From: Mycobacterium sp. IS-1496
GTDB taxonomy: Bacteria; Actinomycetota; Actinomycetes; Mycobacteriales; Mycobacteriaceae
Direction of reading: 5' to 3'
Length of the DNA stretch: 64,000 bases
Assembly (NCBI RefSeq): GCF_001499995.1
Contig: NZ_LQIU01000004.1
Location: 1 to 64,000, forward strand
The notes beneath the pieces were generated by a model. That model was not told the origin of the DNA. It was given only the letters and a program-made list of their open reading frames with translations, and did no database searches. Both the position numbers and the translations under genes were made by a program. Numbering within the stretch: position 1 is the first letter of the stretch; every line of letters begins with the position of its first letter. Below, one piece after another: positions 35,065 to 42,592 of this stretch.

Positions 35065-35483
35065 CAATGGTTGACAATTCTCGGTTAGACGCCTTCCGTC
35101 ATGAGGTGAACCTGAACCTCGCTAATGGCGCCCTGGCCGACGTTGATCTCGCAGTCACCAGCGATGACGGGGGGCACCCGGTCGTCGTTGCCCTCGAGGA
35201 GGAGCGGCTCTCCGTCGTGCTTGGTCGGGTGCGAGCCGTCGGGGGCTTCGCCAACCTCTTCGTCCTCGGCGACGGTCGCGTCCACGTCGCCTCCTTCATC
35301 GAAGAGACTTGTGCAATCGCCTTGCCGGACGACAAGTTGACCGGCGATGACAGTCCGGGTGCGGCTGCGACCGTAGGGATGTTCCTCGACTATGTTGCAA
35401 GCAGACCTGGCGGCGTCGTCGTATCAGAGGCTGTTGGGCACCCTGCACGGGCACGCGACGCCCGCATAGTGGAATTCGCCTAA
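35061..35483 (+). CDS. Island cargo gene 2, unknown
   Basis: A 140-residue acidic protein from a GTG that overlaps the previous stop (GTGA); an ATG at 35067 would shorten it by two residues. It contains alternating hydrophobic stretches (VDLAVTSDDGGHPVVVALEE, then VGGFANLFVLGDGRVHVASF) suggesting a small beta-sheet protein, with no helix-turn-helix and no membrane segment. Tight coupling to cargo gene 1 suggests that the two act together, for example as toxin and neutraliser, but nothing in the sequence proves this. Confidence 0.65.
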   Translation: MTMVDNSRLDAFRHEVNLNLANGALADVDLAVTSDDGGHPVVVALEEERLSVVLGRVRAVGGFANLFVLGDGRVHVASFIEETCAIALPDDKLTGDDSPGAAATVGMFLDYVASRPGGVVVSEAVGHPARARDARIVEFA

Positions 35484-35504
35484 ACGCAACCCGGTCAGCC
35501 GGAT

Positions 35505-35720
35505 TCACCGACAATGACCGGCACTGCGTACCGTGCCGTCAGCCGCATCTCGTCCGCGCGGCTTCAACGCCTCGATGCCACCGTCAAGTACCCAAAGCTC
35601 GTCGATGCGGCCGGGGAACGCCCGACGCGGTGTCACGCGCCGTACGGTGATCCGGTCCCTCTGTCTGCTGCGTTGTCTATGCGATCCACCATCCAGAGAA
35701 CTCTTGAAGCTCGTACACAT
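35505..35720 (-). CDS. Possible small basic island protein
   Basis: A 71-codon frame rich in arginine whose middle part, RAFPGRIDELWVLDGGIEALKPRG, looks like a real protein segment. The frame on the other strand (35514-35882) reads through the neighbouring zinc-ribbon gene and is less convincing. There is no clear ribosome-binding site, so this is a tentative call. Confidence 0.25.
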   Translation of the reverse strand: MCTSFKSSLDGGSHRQRSRQRDRITVRRVTPRRAFPGRIDELWVLDGGIEALKPRGRDAADGTVRSAGHCR

Positions 35721-35786
35721 TGGCAGCTCTATGCCACCCGCGCCGAGTGTGCGGAGATGGGAGGGGATGGCGTAGGTGGGGCGGCG

Positions 35787-36026
35787 CTATCGGCGCTTGC
35801 CGGAGCCGGGATTTCCTACGTAGCTATACCGGCTGCTGATTTCGAAGTCGGCCTTACTGTCCGGAAGCGGCTTCTTCTTTAAAGGGCGCCGTCCACCGCG
35901 GTCGATGCAGCTTTCGCCTGTCCTGGAATTGTCGTGCGGAACATAGCGCCCGTCCGGCATCACTTCGACATCCCCACCACAGGTAGGGCATCGAGCCGGC
36001 TTGTTGCCGCTTCCGATACTTCGCAT
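35787..36026 (-). CDS. Small island protein with single zinc knuckle
   Basis: A 79-residue protein starting MRSIGSGNKPARCPTCGGDV. The CPTCGG motif at residues 13-18 plus a later cysteine (ESCIDRGG) suggest a partial zinc ribbon; the rest is basic and aromatic (SSRYSYVGNPGSGKRR). A strong AAAGGGGAG lies 6-7 bases before the ATG, which fixes the start over a longer in-frame option. It is separated from the capsid gene by the structured non-coding region. Similar short zinc-ribbon proteins occur in mycobacterial prophage elements; role unknown. Confidence 0.65.
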   Translation of the reverse strand: MRSIGSGNKPARCPTCGGDVEVMPDGRYVPHDNSRTGESCIDRGGRRPLKKKPLPDSKADFEISSRYSYVGNPGSGKRR

Positions 36027-36129
36027 CGGCGTCTCCCCTTTGCAACGCTCTTCCATCATATGAGTGGCGTCATGCGAGGCCATGGGTCTTGCCGCGCTGA
36101 GCTTGGCCCGCCTGGGGTGTGGCGCGGAG

Positions 36130-36541
36130 GGAAACGCCGGAGGGGGTGTCCGCCTACGCCATCGGAGGTGACGGTGCACGTCGAGCAGATCAGAGAGTGA
36201 TGCCCGCACCCGTCGTGACCTGCCCTAATACACCCGGTGGCGGGTCACCCTCGACGTGTCCTTCTCGCCACTCACGGCATAGGCGAGCAGAGAGGGAGCG
36301 GTTTCTTTTTTTGAAAAAAATCGTCAGGGGGGGGCGTCCGCCTATGCCTTGAGTGGCGACTGACCAGTGGCAATGGGGTTGCTCCCCCACCCCTCATGTG
36401 GAATTCGGCCTCTGTGTGTGAAAGCCCGCCTATGCCCTGAGGGGCGAGCGAGCGGTTTCTGGGGGTTATGGCCCCACCCTTGCGGCGGGCGTGCACCGAG
36501 GGTGGAGTCGGCACTCGCGGTCCCTCAGTGCACGTCACGGT
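36130..36541. other. Structured non-coding region with inverted and direct repeats
   Basis: No convincing gene lies between 36027 and 36541. A 21-bp inverted repeat with one mismatch pairs 36265-36285 with 36339-36359 around a 53-base loop that contains a seven-T run followed closely by a seven-A run. A third arm at 36427-36446 has the same orientation as the second and could pair with the first instead (two mismatches). A shorter related word is at about 36149. All share CGCCTAYGCC or its complement. GAGCGGTTTCT is repeated at about 36296 and 36449. Confidence 0.7.
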
Positions 36542-37372
36542 TTAGGGGGTGACGGTGGTTGTGAGCTTGGCGATGCGGTCGGTGTGCATGACGTCCCAGC
36601 CGAGGCGGAACGTCAGCCGGATCGCGACGACATCGTTGGCGAAGAATGCGTCCTCGCTGCGAGCCAAGCGGACCGGGCTGACCGCGGCGATGACACTGGT
36701 GCGGTCGACGACGAGCAGACCGGCCGCAGGCATGGCTGGTGTCACCGACACCGGGACGCCGAGCAGGGCGCGCTGACCGGGCTGGGTGACGTCGGGGCCG
36801 ATGAGTGGCTGCGCCGACGTGTCGGTCACCTTTAGTTTCGACAGGGTCGCCCACGCGTCGGGTGAGGCGATGATGTTGGTCGCCGCACCGCCAGCGGCTT
36901 CGATGCCGGCGATGGCATCGACGAGCGGGTCGAGGTCGGCGTCGACAGCGCCGCCATCGGTGATGCCGGTGATGTTGAGCAGACCGGTTGGGGCGGCGGC
37001 GTTGCCGAGATAGGCGGCGTTGGCTTTCCGCACCACCGACCGTCGCAGCGAGTTGGTGACCATGCGGGCGGCTTCGGGCTGCGCCAACGTCTCATAGCTG
37101 TACTTGCCGAGAGCGGCGACCTTGTTCGTGTGGACGACGACTTCGTCGAACTCTTGGGCGGCGTCGGGGATCGGTGCGCCTTCGGCGACGAATCCGACTG
37201 TGCCGTCATCGGAGACGTACGGAACGCGGACGGCGGGTTCGTCGCCTTCGATGCGGCCGACCACGGTGGCGGTCTGCAGGATCAGGGCGTCGGGGATGAC
37301 GTCGTCGGGAACGTAGGCGGTGATGTCTGGCCGCCATGCGGCGGGGCTGGTGGGTGTGGTCTGAGTAGCCAC
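36542..37372 (-). CDS. HK97-fold major capsid protein
   Basis: A 276-residue capsid subunit of the HK97 (gp5) fold. N-terminal arm, then the conserved core: VPYVSDDGTVGFVAEGAPIP (about 55-74), the spine-helix region KVAALGKYSYETLAQPEA (about 90-107), NIIASPDAWATLSKL (about 175-190) and the C-terminal FRLGWDVMHTDRIAKLTT. The GTG at 37372 (MATQTTPTS) is chosen because an AAAGG is 11 nt upstream and the longer frame has proline-rich noise. Scaffold gene lies upstream on the same strand. There is no adjacent protease or portal gene. Confidence 0.9.
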   Translation of the reverse strand: MATQTTPTSPAAWRPDITAYVPDDVIPDALILQTATVVGRIEGDEPAVRVPYVSDDGTVGFVAEGAPIPDAAQEFDEVVVHTNKVAALGKYSYETLAQPEAARMVTNSLRRSVVRKANAAYLGNAAAPTGLLNITGITDGGAVDADLDPLVDAIAGIEAAGGAATNIIASPDAWATLSKLKVTDTSAQPLIGPDVTQPGQRALLGVPVSVTPAMPAAGLLVVDRTSVIAAVSPVRLARSEDAFFANDVVAIRLTFRLGWDVMHTDRIAKLTTTVTP

Positions 37373-37498
37373 GATGAATCGCCTTTCAGGAGAGCGGGAT
37401 TGGTGGCTCGCCGCTGGCGATGCCGTGGGGTGCCCTCCTGGGGCGGTCTGTGGCGGGGGTCGAGCACCAGGCCCGAAACCCCCCTGCCACATCCCATG

Positions 37499-37996
37499 CT
37501 ACTGCTCTCGGCCCATAACGACGTTGACCATGCTGTCGGCGCCGCTGCGTCCCGGCGATCCGGGGCTGTAGCCCTCGCGGGGCACGTGAAGCCCGGAGCG
37601 GGGCTGCGGGATACCGAACTGCTCGCGGATCTCGGCGGCGCGGGCCTGGATTTTCCCCGAGTCGAGTTCACCATGCTCATTGAGGAGATCGGAAACAGTG
37701 GTGCCGCCGGCCCACAGGGCGGCCCCTTTGGTGAGCAGTTCACCGGCTTGTCGCTCGGCTTCCGCGCGTTGCATCCCTTCGAGACGTGCTGCGAGGGTGT
37801 CGCGTTCGGCTTCGGTGTCGCGGAGTCGGCGCCGGTACTTGGCGGCCTCCCGATTCCCGTTCCCGGACTCGTCGGACTCGCTGTCGTCGGGCGGCTCGAG
37901 CGGATCGGCTTCCGGCATGTCGTCTGCCTCAATGACAGTGTCGTCGGCGGGGGTGTCGGTCGGGTCGACGTCCTGTGCGTCCGGGGTGTCAGTCAT
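37499..37996 (-). CDS. Phage scaffolding protein
   Basis: A 165-residue acidic protein. Residues 1-45 are disordered and rich in Asp/Glu/Pro; residues about 48-85 (EAAKYRRRLRDTEAERDTLA and on) form a coiled coil; the C-terminus is basic (EGYSPGSPGRSGADS). This is the layout of scaffolding proteins that direct HK97-type capsid assembly, and the gene lies directly upstream of the capsid gene. It overlaps the preceding gene by eight bases. Confidence 0.8.
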   Translation of the reverse strand: MTDTPDAQDVDPTDTPADDTVIEADDMPEADPLEPPDDSESDESGNGNREAAKYRRRLRDTEAERDTLAARLEGMQRAEAERQAGELLTKGAALWAGGTTVSDLLNEHGELDSGKIQARAAEIREQFGIPQPRSGLHVPREGYSPGSPGRSGADSMVNVVMGREQ

Positions 37997-38336
37997 CGGT
38001 GTTGCCTTTCATGTTGGGGACGATGGTGATTCCGGGGAGTTCGTCGGGTGCGATACCGAGCCGTTCGGCCTCGGCCTCGGTGATGACGGTGCCGCCGAAG
38101 ATGCCAGTCACCGTGCGGGATTCCTCGACGCCAATGGGTATGCCGTCTGGGTCGCAGATCACCTTGCCGGGAATCGTGCCCGTACAGGGCTTCCCGGTCG
38201 CTGCGGATTGGCGTTCGAGCGCCTTACGCGTCAACCCGGGGGTTGGCACGATGTCTTGCGGGGGGCGTTCGGCGCTACCGAAAACCTCACGCGCCCATTC
38301 GCGCATCTGATCGTCTTGCTCGTCGTGTTCGTGCAC
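37989..38336 (-). CDS. Unknown island protein upstream of scaffold
   Basis: A 115-residue protein with an acidic, histidine-rich N-terminus (MHEHDEQDDQMREWAREV) and a C-terminal part that looks folded (IFGGTVITEAEAERLGI). GTG start follows TAGGAGT by 5 nt. It is the first gene of the structural group, so it might be a head-completion or packaging-related protein, but I recognise no family. Confidence 0.6.
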   Translation of the reverse strand: MHEHDEQDDQMREWAREVFGSAERPPQDIVPTPGLTRKALERQSAATGKPCTGTIPGKVICDPDGIPIGVEESRTVTGIFGGTVITEAEAERLGIAPDELPGITIVPNMKGNTDD

Positions 38337-38460
38337 GTCAACTCCTATGTGTGTGAAACGAGGGTTTGAAAAAGTCTTGAGTTTTGTACAGACAGGCAGG
38401 CGCTATGCCATCCGTGCCCCTGCTGGACCGGGGGGAGGGGGTATCCCCCGTGCCTTCACG
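38337..38460 (-). promoter_or_regulatory. Gap before the structural genes, probable late promoter region
   Basis: A 124-bp gap separates the replication gene from the structural genes; all other genes in the early series overlap. It is locally AT-rich (about 38355-38395) next to a GGGGGAGGGGGTATCCCCC segment at about 38431 that can form a hairpin. This may hold the terminator of the early operon and a promoter for the structural genes. No promoter hexamers are clear enough to name. Confidence 0.35.
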
Positions 38461-40245
38461 TCATGCGGATTCCTCCCCATCTGTGGGCGGGTTGATGATG
38501 TGCCAGATCCGGTTGGACTTACTGCGGCCGTGGGCGGGGACGCTCTGGATTCGGGGGCAGTCGCGGGCGGTGGCCCGTACGGTGTCCCACCCGTAGCCGG
38601 CGGCCTGCCCAGCGATGCGGACTTCGTCGGGGGTGACCTCGGTGCGGCCAAGGGTGTCGAGGTAGTCGTCAAGCCATTGGCGGACGGGCCGGTAGTTGTG
38701 CTGCCGGTCGGGGGTGATCGACCACGTGACCCTGCCGCCGGTGCGGTCGATGACGGCGATGTCGGGGTGAGCTCTAGCTGCGTTGGCGAGGGTGGACATC
38801 GTGTAGCCAGCGGCGTCTCCCGCCTGGTACACAGCAAACGCTGGGACAGTCGTGTGCCCGGCCGCCTGCAGCGCGGCTATGTGCTCGGCGAACCACTTCA
38901 CTGCAGTAACCTTCGGCCGGGATGAATCGACGACCGACCTGCGGGAATCAAGGTCTGTGACGTTATCCGCCGGTTCACCGGTGAACTCCTGGTTCACCGC
39001 TGCTGACATGGGCTTTTCCGCGGTGAACCCCGGTTCACCGGTGAACTCTGAGTTGAGCGCGTAGTGAGGTGCTTTATCCCCCGGAACAATGACAACTTCA
39101 CCAAGCTTCTCAAGATGAGGCAGCAAAGCGTCGAACGCTTCTCGGTAGTGCTGCTTACCCATCGCCCTACGCAGATCGCTTCTCGACATGGTGCCGTCGG
39201 CAAGGACCGCCCTGATGCGTCGGCGAACGGTGTTGGCATGTCGGTCGTCGATGATCTCGTCGAAGATGGCTCGGCCGATTGCCCGCTCTCGGACCTTCGC
39301 TCGGGTCGCCTGGCGGTCGTATTCCAGCACCGCGTTTCGGGTGGCGTCGGACTTGGCCATGATGACCTCAGATAGCTCCCAATCGACCGCGGAGACGACC
39401 ATCCGGTGATCGAGAATTGCCAACGCGGCCGCGACCTTGAGCCGGGTCAATGTCCGGTGACCGTCGATGGCCTCCACTGCCCCACGTCCGCTGTCCCATA
39501 AACCGGCGTTGATGTACTCGCGGATCTCCGACGGCCCGTACTGGATCAACACCTGACCGCCCTTCAGCGCCCACGCCGGGAGCGCAATGTCGAGAACACG
39601 GTTGGGGGTCGGGCCGAGTTCCTTGGGCATGTCCGGGTCGGTGACCAACATCCACAGCTGTCGTTGCGGCGTGCCACCCGACACGTCATCGAGGAGAACG
39701 CCGCAGTGGCCGAACTGCGCACTGATGGACAGACATAGCCGATATGAGTCGGCCGGAACCGCTCGCGTGGTGGCCGCGGATGCGCCCTTGCTGCCCAACC
39801 GGTCACCTGTAAGTGCCGCCTTGACTGCAGCCCTGGTGTTGTTCCCCTGTCCGGCGTTGAGCGCGGTCAAGTGGTCGATCTCCGACACGGTGATCAGCGC
39901 TCGATCTACCCGGTCCTCGGGGTTCTTCTGCTCCTTGAAGAGTTCGGCGATACCTTGTCCGGAACCGAGCCCTTCCTCATGGATGTTGGCGGGCCAAACG
40001 ACGCGGCTGAGCTTGTCAGTAATGCCCTTGCCTGCGCCTGAGCGGCCGACGAGCACAACGCCCATATTCAGAGAGGCCGGCGCTGGTGGGCCCGGAAGCA
40101 TCACATGCGGGCCGGTGGTTGCGATCACCCGAGGCAGGACCGCAACCAGTAGCGCCCACGGCGCGACATAGCTGGCGCGCGCCCACTGATAGATCAGCTT
40201 GAGCTGTTCTGTGGCTGACCAGAATTCGGATTCATTGTCGGTCAC
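38461..40245 (-). CDS. Island replication protein, P-loop ATPase (primase/helicase-like, DUF3987-type)
   Basis: A 594-residue protein. A Walker A motif GRSGAGKGITDK (about 68-79) and a probable Walker B segment RALITVSEID (about 115-124) define an ATPase of the kind that drives replication in phages and satellites. The second half has helix-turn-helix-like segments (TMSRSDLRRAMGKQHYREA about 350, and the last 150 residues, which look like two winged-helix repeats). Between them a linker (about 400-430) repeats EFTGEP twice, encoded by an iteron-like array. Overlaps the DUF2742 gene by four bases. Confidence 0.75.
   Translation of the reverse strand: MTDNESEFWSATEQLKLIYQWARASYVAPWALLVAVLPRVIATTGPHVMLPGPPAPASLNMGVVLVGRSGAGKGITDKLSRVVWPANIHEEGLGSGQGIAELFKEQKNPEDRVDRALITVSEIDHLTALNAGQGNNTRAAVKAALTGDRLGSKGASAATTRAVPADSYRLCLSISAQFGHCGVLLDDVSGGTPQRQLWMLVTDPDMPKELGPTPNRVLDIALPAWALKGGQVLIQYGPSEIREYINAGLWDSGRGAVEAIDGHRTLTRLKVAAALAILDHRMVVSAVDWELSEVIMAKSDATRNAVLEYDRQATRAKVRERAIGRAIFDEIIDDRHANTVRRRIRAVLADGTMSRSDLRRAMGKQHYREAFDALLPHLEKLGEVVIVPGDKAPHYALNSEFTGEPGFTAEKPMSAAVNQEFTGEPADNVTDLDSRRSVVDSSRPKVTAVKWFAEHIAALQAAGHTTVPAFAVYQAGDAAGYTMSTLANAARAHPDIAVIDRTGGRVTWSITPDRQHNYRPVRQWLDDYLDTLGRTEVTPDEVRIAGQAAGYGWDTVRATARDCPRIQSVPAHGRSKSNRIWHIINPPTDGEESA
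38972..39047. repeat. Iteron-like array inside the replication gene (candidate origin)
   Basis: The perfect 14-bp palindrome GTTCACCGGTGAAC is present at 38973-38986 and 39033-39046. Single arms GTTCACC at 38992 and GGTGAAC at 39022 lie between them, giving six copies of the heptamer in 74 bases. In the protein this is a low-complexity linker, so the DNA pattern, not the protein, appears to be under selection. Origins inside or beside the replication gene are common in satellites. Confidence 0.65.
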
Positions 40246-40613
40246 GAGGCGTTCCTCAAATCGTCAATCTCGCGTCGGCGGAGCAGCTGTCGAGCAGCGT
40301 CAGACCAGTCCTCGCCCTCCCACACCGCCTCTCCTGCATCCCGGACGGCGTCTTGTCGGGCATCGTTGGTGATCGCCTCGCGGACACCGCCGAGGATTAG
40401 GGACAGCAGCTTGCGGGCGTCGGTATCGGCCATGCCGCACCACTGCAGCGTTCCCGCGATGGGCAGTTCGCGGTGGTCGAGTGCAACGCCTCGTTGGGCG
40501 GCGACGTGCGCGGCGTACCGGAAGGTTTCGTACCAATTGACTTGCCGGGAAGGGGGAGTCCCCCCGCCGGTGCTGGCGGGGGTATCCACATCTCGATTGC
40601 GGTCAACGGTCAC
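40242..40613 (-). CDS. DUF2742 phage-element protein
   Basis: A 123-residue protein with the DUF2742 pattern: RQVNWYETFRYAAHVA (about 23-38), ELPIAGTLQWCGMADTDARK (about 49-68), and EDWSDAARQLLRRREI near the end. The family is known from phiRv1/phiRv2-like elements of mycobacteria and relatives; function unknown. GTG or ATG start overlaps the upstream gene by eleven bases and the downstream replication gene by four. Confidence 0.75.
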   Translation of the reverse strand: MTVDRNRDVDTPASTGGGTPPSRQVNWYETFRYAAHVAAQRGVALDHRELPIAGTLQWCGMADTDARKLLSLILGGVREAITNDARQDAVRDAGEAVWEGEDWSDAARQLLRRREIDDLRNAS

Positions 40614-41304
40614 AGGGGATCTCCTGCAATACGGTCCAGATCTTCTCCACCTGGGCGGCGTCGAGGTTCTGGGTCAAAGTTGCGAACTTGATGAACAGTT
40701 CCCGCAGTTCGTCGCGTCGTTTGTTCACCAGCCAGGCATTGCGATACACAAGGCAGTTGACGCAATCTCCGACATCCCAGTACATGCCGGTTTCGACATC
40801 GAGCCGTTCGAAGTTGAACTCGTCGGGGTCGTCGATCTGGCTGGGCGCCTTCATCTCCGTCACATCTGCACCGGGGTACCGCTCCTCGGGAACCTCGAGC
40901 ATCTCGCCGCACATGGCCGGAAACTCGGTTCGGCCGGCCGCACGGGCGTCGTCCTCCACGGATTTCCACCACTTGTGGCGGGTGAACGGATTGCGTGGGA
41001 ATGCCTCCCGGTACGTCCGCCGGATGTCAGCGAGTCGCTCTTCGGAGAAGTGCCCGTTGTTGCTAAACCCGAGTGCGAGCTGCTGCAGCACCTCAGCGTG
41101 GTCCCGGTAGCAATTGTCCGGCTGCAGCAGTGCGTGTCGGGTGATTCGTCTGCACGCCGAGCACTTAAGATCACCAACCTCCCGGTGCCAGTCGTTGTTG
41201 ATGGGGTAGTTGAACCAGTAGTTCTCCATGCGGTAGTTCCGCGGACGTTGGCAGGTGCGGACGTTGCCGCACTCGCAGCAGAGTGCCTGTCGACGTGTGC
41301 TCAT
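40603..41304 (-). CDS. Island early protein with zinc-finger-like N-terminus (DUF6315-like)
   Basis: A 233-residue protein. Cysteines CCECGNVRTC (residues 9-18) and CSACRR (about 48-53) could bind zinc. The middle has PRNPFTRHKWWKSVEDDARAAG and the C-terminus a helical region after CVNCLVYRNAWLVNKRRDEL. It overlaps the next upstream gene by four bases. It is seen in phiRv-type elements of mycobacteria as far as I recall; a DNA- or RNA-binding role is a guess. Confidence 0.65.
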   Translation of the reverse strand: MSTRRQALCCECGNVRTCQRPRNYRMENYWFNYPINNDWHREVGDLKCSACRRITRHALLQPDNCYRDHAEVLQQLALGFSNNGHFSEERLADIRRTYREAFPRNPFTRHKWWKSVEDDARAAGRTEFPAMCGEMLEVPEERYPGADVTEMKAPSQIDDPDEFNFERLDVETGMYWDVGDCVNCLVYRNAWLVNKRRDELRELFIKFATLTQNLDAAQVEKIWTVLQEIPCDR

Positions 41305-41543
41305 CGCCGCACCTCCACGGCTTCGAGAGCGTCGGCAACTCCATCGACCAGCACAGCAGCCTGGCGTAGGTGACCGAGTGCGGTTACCAGGTCGACGACA
41401 GCGAAGAGCGGAACGTCAGGGGACAATTCACGCAACACCGTATTGAGGTCGGCGCGGACAAGATCCACCCGATTGACGGCATTCTCTAGGATCCGCCGGG
41501 CAGCGGCCGGCTCTGGTCTGTCGGGGCGGGCTTGTGGTTTCAT
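41301..41543 (-). CDS. Small helical island protein
   Basis: An 80-residue protein, mostly helical with leucine and valine repeats (VNRVDLVRADLNTVLREL, then LFAVVDLVTALGHLRQAA). ATG overlaps the stop of the 50-residue gene (ATGA), and its stop overlaps the next gene by four. Function unknown. Confidence 0.55.
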   Translation of the reverse strand: MKPQARPDRPEPAAARRILENAVNRVDLVRADLNTVLRELSPDVPLFAVVDLVTALGHLRQAAVLVDGVADALEAVEVRR

Positions 41544-41692
41544 AGTCCTAGATCTCCTTCGGTTGTGGTGACTGGTGGGTGGTCGTTTTTCCGAAGGGCC
41601 TCGGCTGCAACCGGGGCCTTTCGCATATCCGGGGTTCGGTCGTCATCGATCAACCCGAGGTCGCAGTGGTCCTCCTGCGGCAGTTCGCGCAT
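41540..41692 (-). CDS. Very small island early protein
   Basis: A 50-codon frame beginning MRELPQEDHCDLGLIDDDR. It exactly fills the space between the excisionase gene (its ATG overlaps the TAA, as TAATG) and the 80-residue gene (ATGA overlap). The chained overlaps suggest a translated member of the early operon. Function unknown. Confidence 0.5.
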   Translation of the reverse strand: MRELPQEDHCDLGLIDDDRTPDMRKAPVAAEALRKNDHPPVTTTEGDLGL

Positions 41693-41904
41693 TAGGCGGC
41701 GTCACCGCCGTTCCGGTTGGCGGCCAGGTAGGCGAGAACGTCGGCGCGTGCATATCGGACTCGACCCGACACTTTGATCCAAGGGAGCCCGCGGCGGCGG
41801 TACCTGTCTTGGGATAGGGCGTCGACCGTGGTCTGCATGACGGCAGCCACTTGGGCAGGTGTTGCCAGCGGCGGTAGATCTTCTGGGGCGAGGAGGTCGG
41901 GCAT
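41692..41904 (-). CDS. xis: Excisionase / MerR-type helix-turn-helix DNA-binding protein
   Basis: A 70-residue winged-helix protein: PPLATPAQVAAVMQTTVDAL (recognition half) and GLPWIKVSGRVRYARADVLAYLAAN (wing plus helix) are the standard pattern of small excisionase-like proteins in actinophages. It is the first gene of the leftward early operon and divergent from the repressor, so it probably directs excision and may also act as a Cro-like regulator. Confidence 0.8.
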   Translation of the reverse strand: MPDLLAPEDLPPLATPAQVAAVMQTTVDALSQDRYRRRGLPWIKVSGRVRYARADVLAYLAANRNGGDAA

Positions 41905-41935
41905 CTCTTTCCAATCTGTTCAGAACTGTCGGTGA

Positions 41936-42023
41936 ACTGTTTAAAGATGGCAGTGCCCCTACAGAAGATCACACTGGATGGCCGGTGTCAACAACTGCAG
42001 CTTGACTGCCATTCTTTGACAGT
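41936..42023. promoter_or_regulatory. Divergent control region with inverted operator-like sites
   Basis: ACTGTTTAAAGATGGCA (41936-41952) and, in inverted orientation, TGCCATTCTTTGACAGT (42007-42023) match at 13 of 17 positions. A further GAACTGT lies at 41923. They flank the 124-bp gap between the excisionase and repressor genes, with one site next to each start, as expected for an immunity switch. The second site contains TTTGACA, which may be the -35 of a promoter. Confidence 0.55.
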
Positions 42024-42028
42024 GGACG

Positions 42029-42592
42029 ATGGGCGCCGTGGCAGGAAAAGAAGCGGCCCGTGGGCCGACGGGTGAGACGGTGGCTGCGCGATTGCGGGAG
42101 ATTCGCACCTATCTGAATCTCACCTTCACCGAGGTTTCGGAGCGCCTGACCGCGGTCGGGTGGCCAATCAGTGCGGTCGGAGTCCGGCGCATTGAGGATG
42201 GGGACCGGAAGGTGACGGTCGACGACTTGGTCGGTTTATCTGTGGCACTTGGTGTCTCACCGATCGGCTTGCTCTCAACGAATGTTGCGGACCGCAACGA
42301 CTTGGTTACCGCGACAGGCTTGTCTGATCCCATTTCCGCTGAGGATCTCTGGAAGTGGCTGCGGATGGATAAGCAGTTGGGGGAGCCCGAGGACAAGGCT
42401 GTCGCGTTGCTTGAGTTCATGCGAGTTGGCGCTCCTGCGTGGCGATGGGAACAGTTCGCCGAGGGTGCGATCGCGCTGCTTGAGCTCAACAAGGTCGAGA
42501 GAGACAGGCAATCGGGCGATCCAGACGTGAGGGAAGACGCCGAACGGCGCTTCAAGGCGATTCAGGAGAAGTACACCCGTGGCGACGATTGA
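42029..42592 (+). CDS. XRE-family helix-turn-helix repressor of the island
   Basis: A 187-residue protein. Residues about 15-75 form an XRE/lambda-repressor domain (VAARLREIRTYLNLTFTEVSERL, then VGVRRIEDGDRKVTVDDLVGLS). The C-terminal region is helical with no protease site, so it is not a LexA-cleaved repressor. It is divergent from the excisionase gene and overlaps the integrase gene by fourteen bases, so repressor and integrase are made together. The ATG at 42029 comes only a few bases after the probable promoter, which suggests a leaderless transcript. Confidence 0.8.
   Translation: MGAVAGKEAARGPTGETVAARLREIRTYLNLTFTEVSERLTAVGWPISAVGVRRIEDGDRKVTVDDLVGLSVALGVSPIGLLSTNVADRNDLVTATGLSDPISAEDLWKWLRMDKQLGEPEDKAVALLEFMRVGAPAWRWEQFAEGAIALLELNKVERDRQSGDPDVREDAERRFKAIQEKYTRGDD

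Noticed and set aside
35514..35882. Plus-strand 122-codon frame between cargo and zinc-knuckle genes
   Set aside because: Its second half is the reverse complement of the better supported zinc-knuckle gene, and it lacks a ribosome-binding site.
36300..36330. T-run in the structured region as an intrinsic terminator
   Set aside because: The T run lies inside the loop rather than after a GC-rich stem, and it is mirrored by an A run, so the usual terminator layout is missing.
37373..37498. Additional gene in the gap between scaffold and capsid
   Set aside because: Only 126 bases, with no start codon behind a ribosome-binding site; the longer capsid frame there gives proline/glycine-rich sequence and is not needed.
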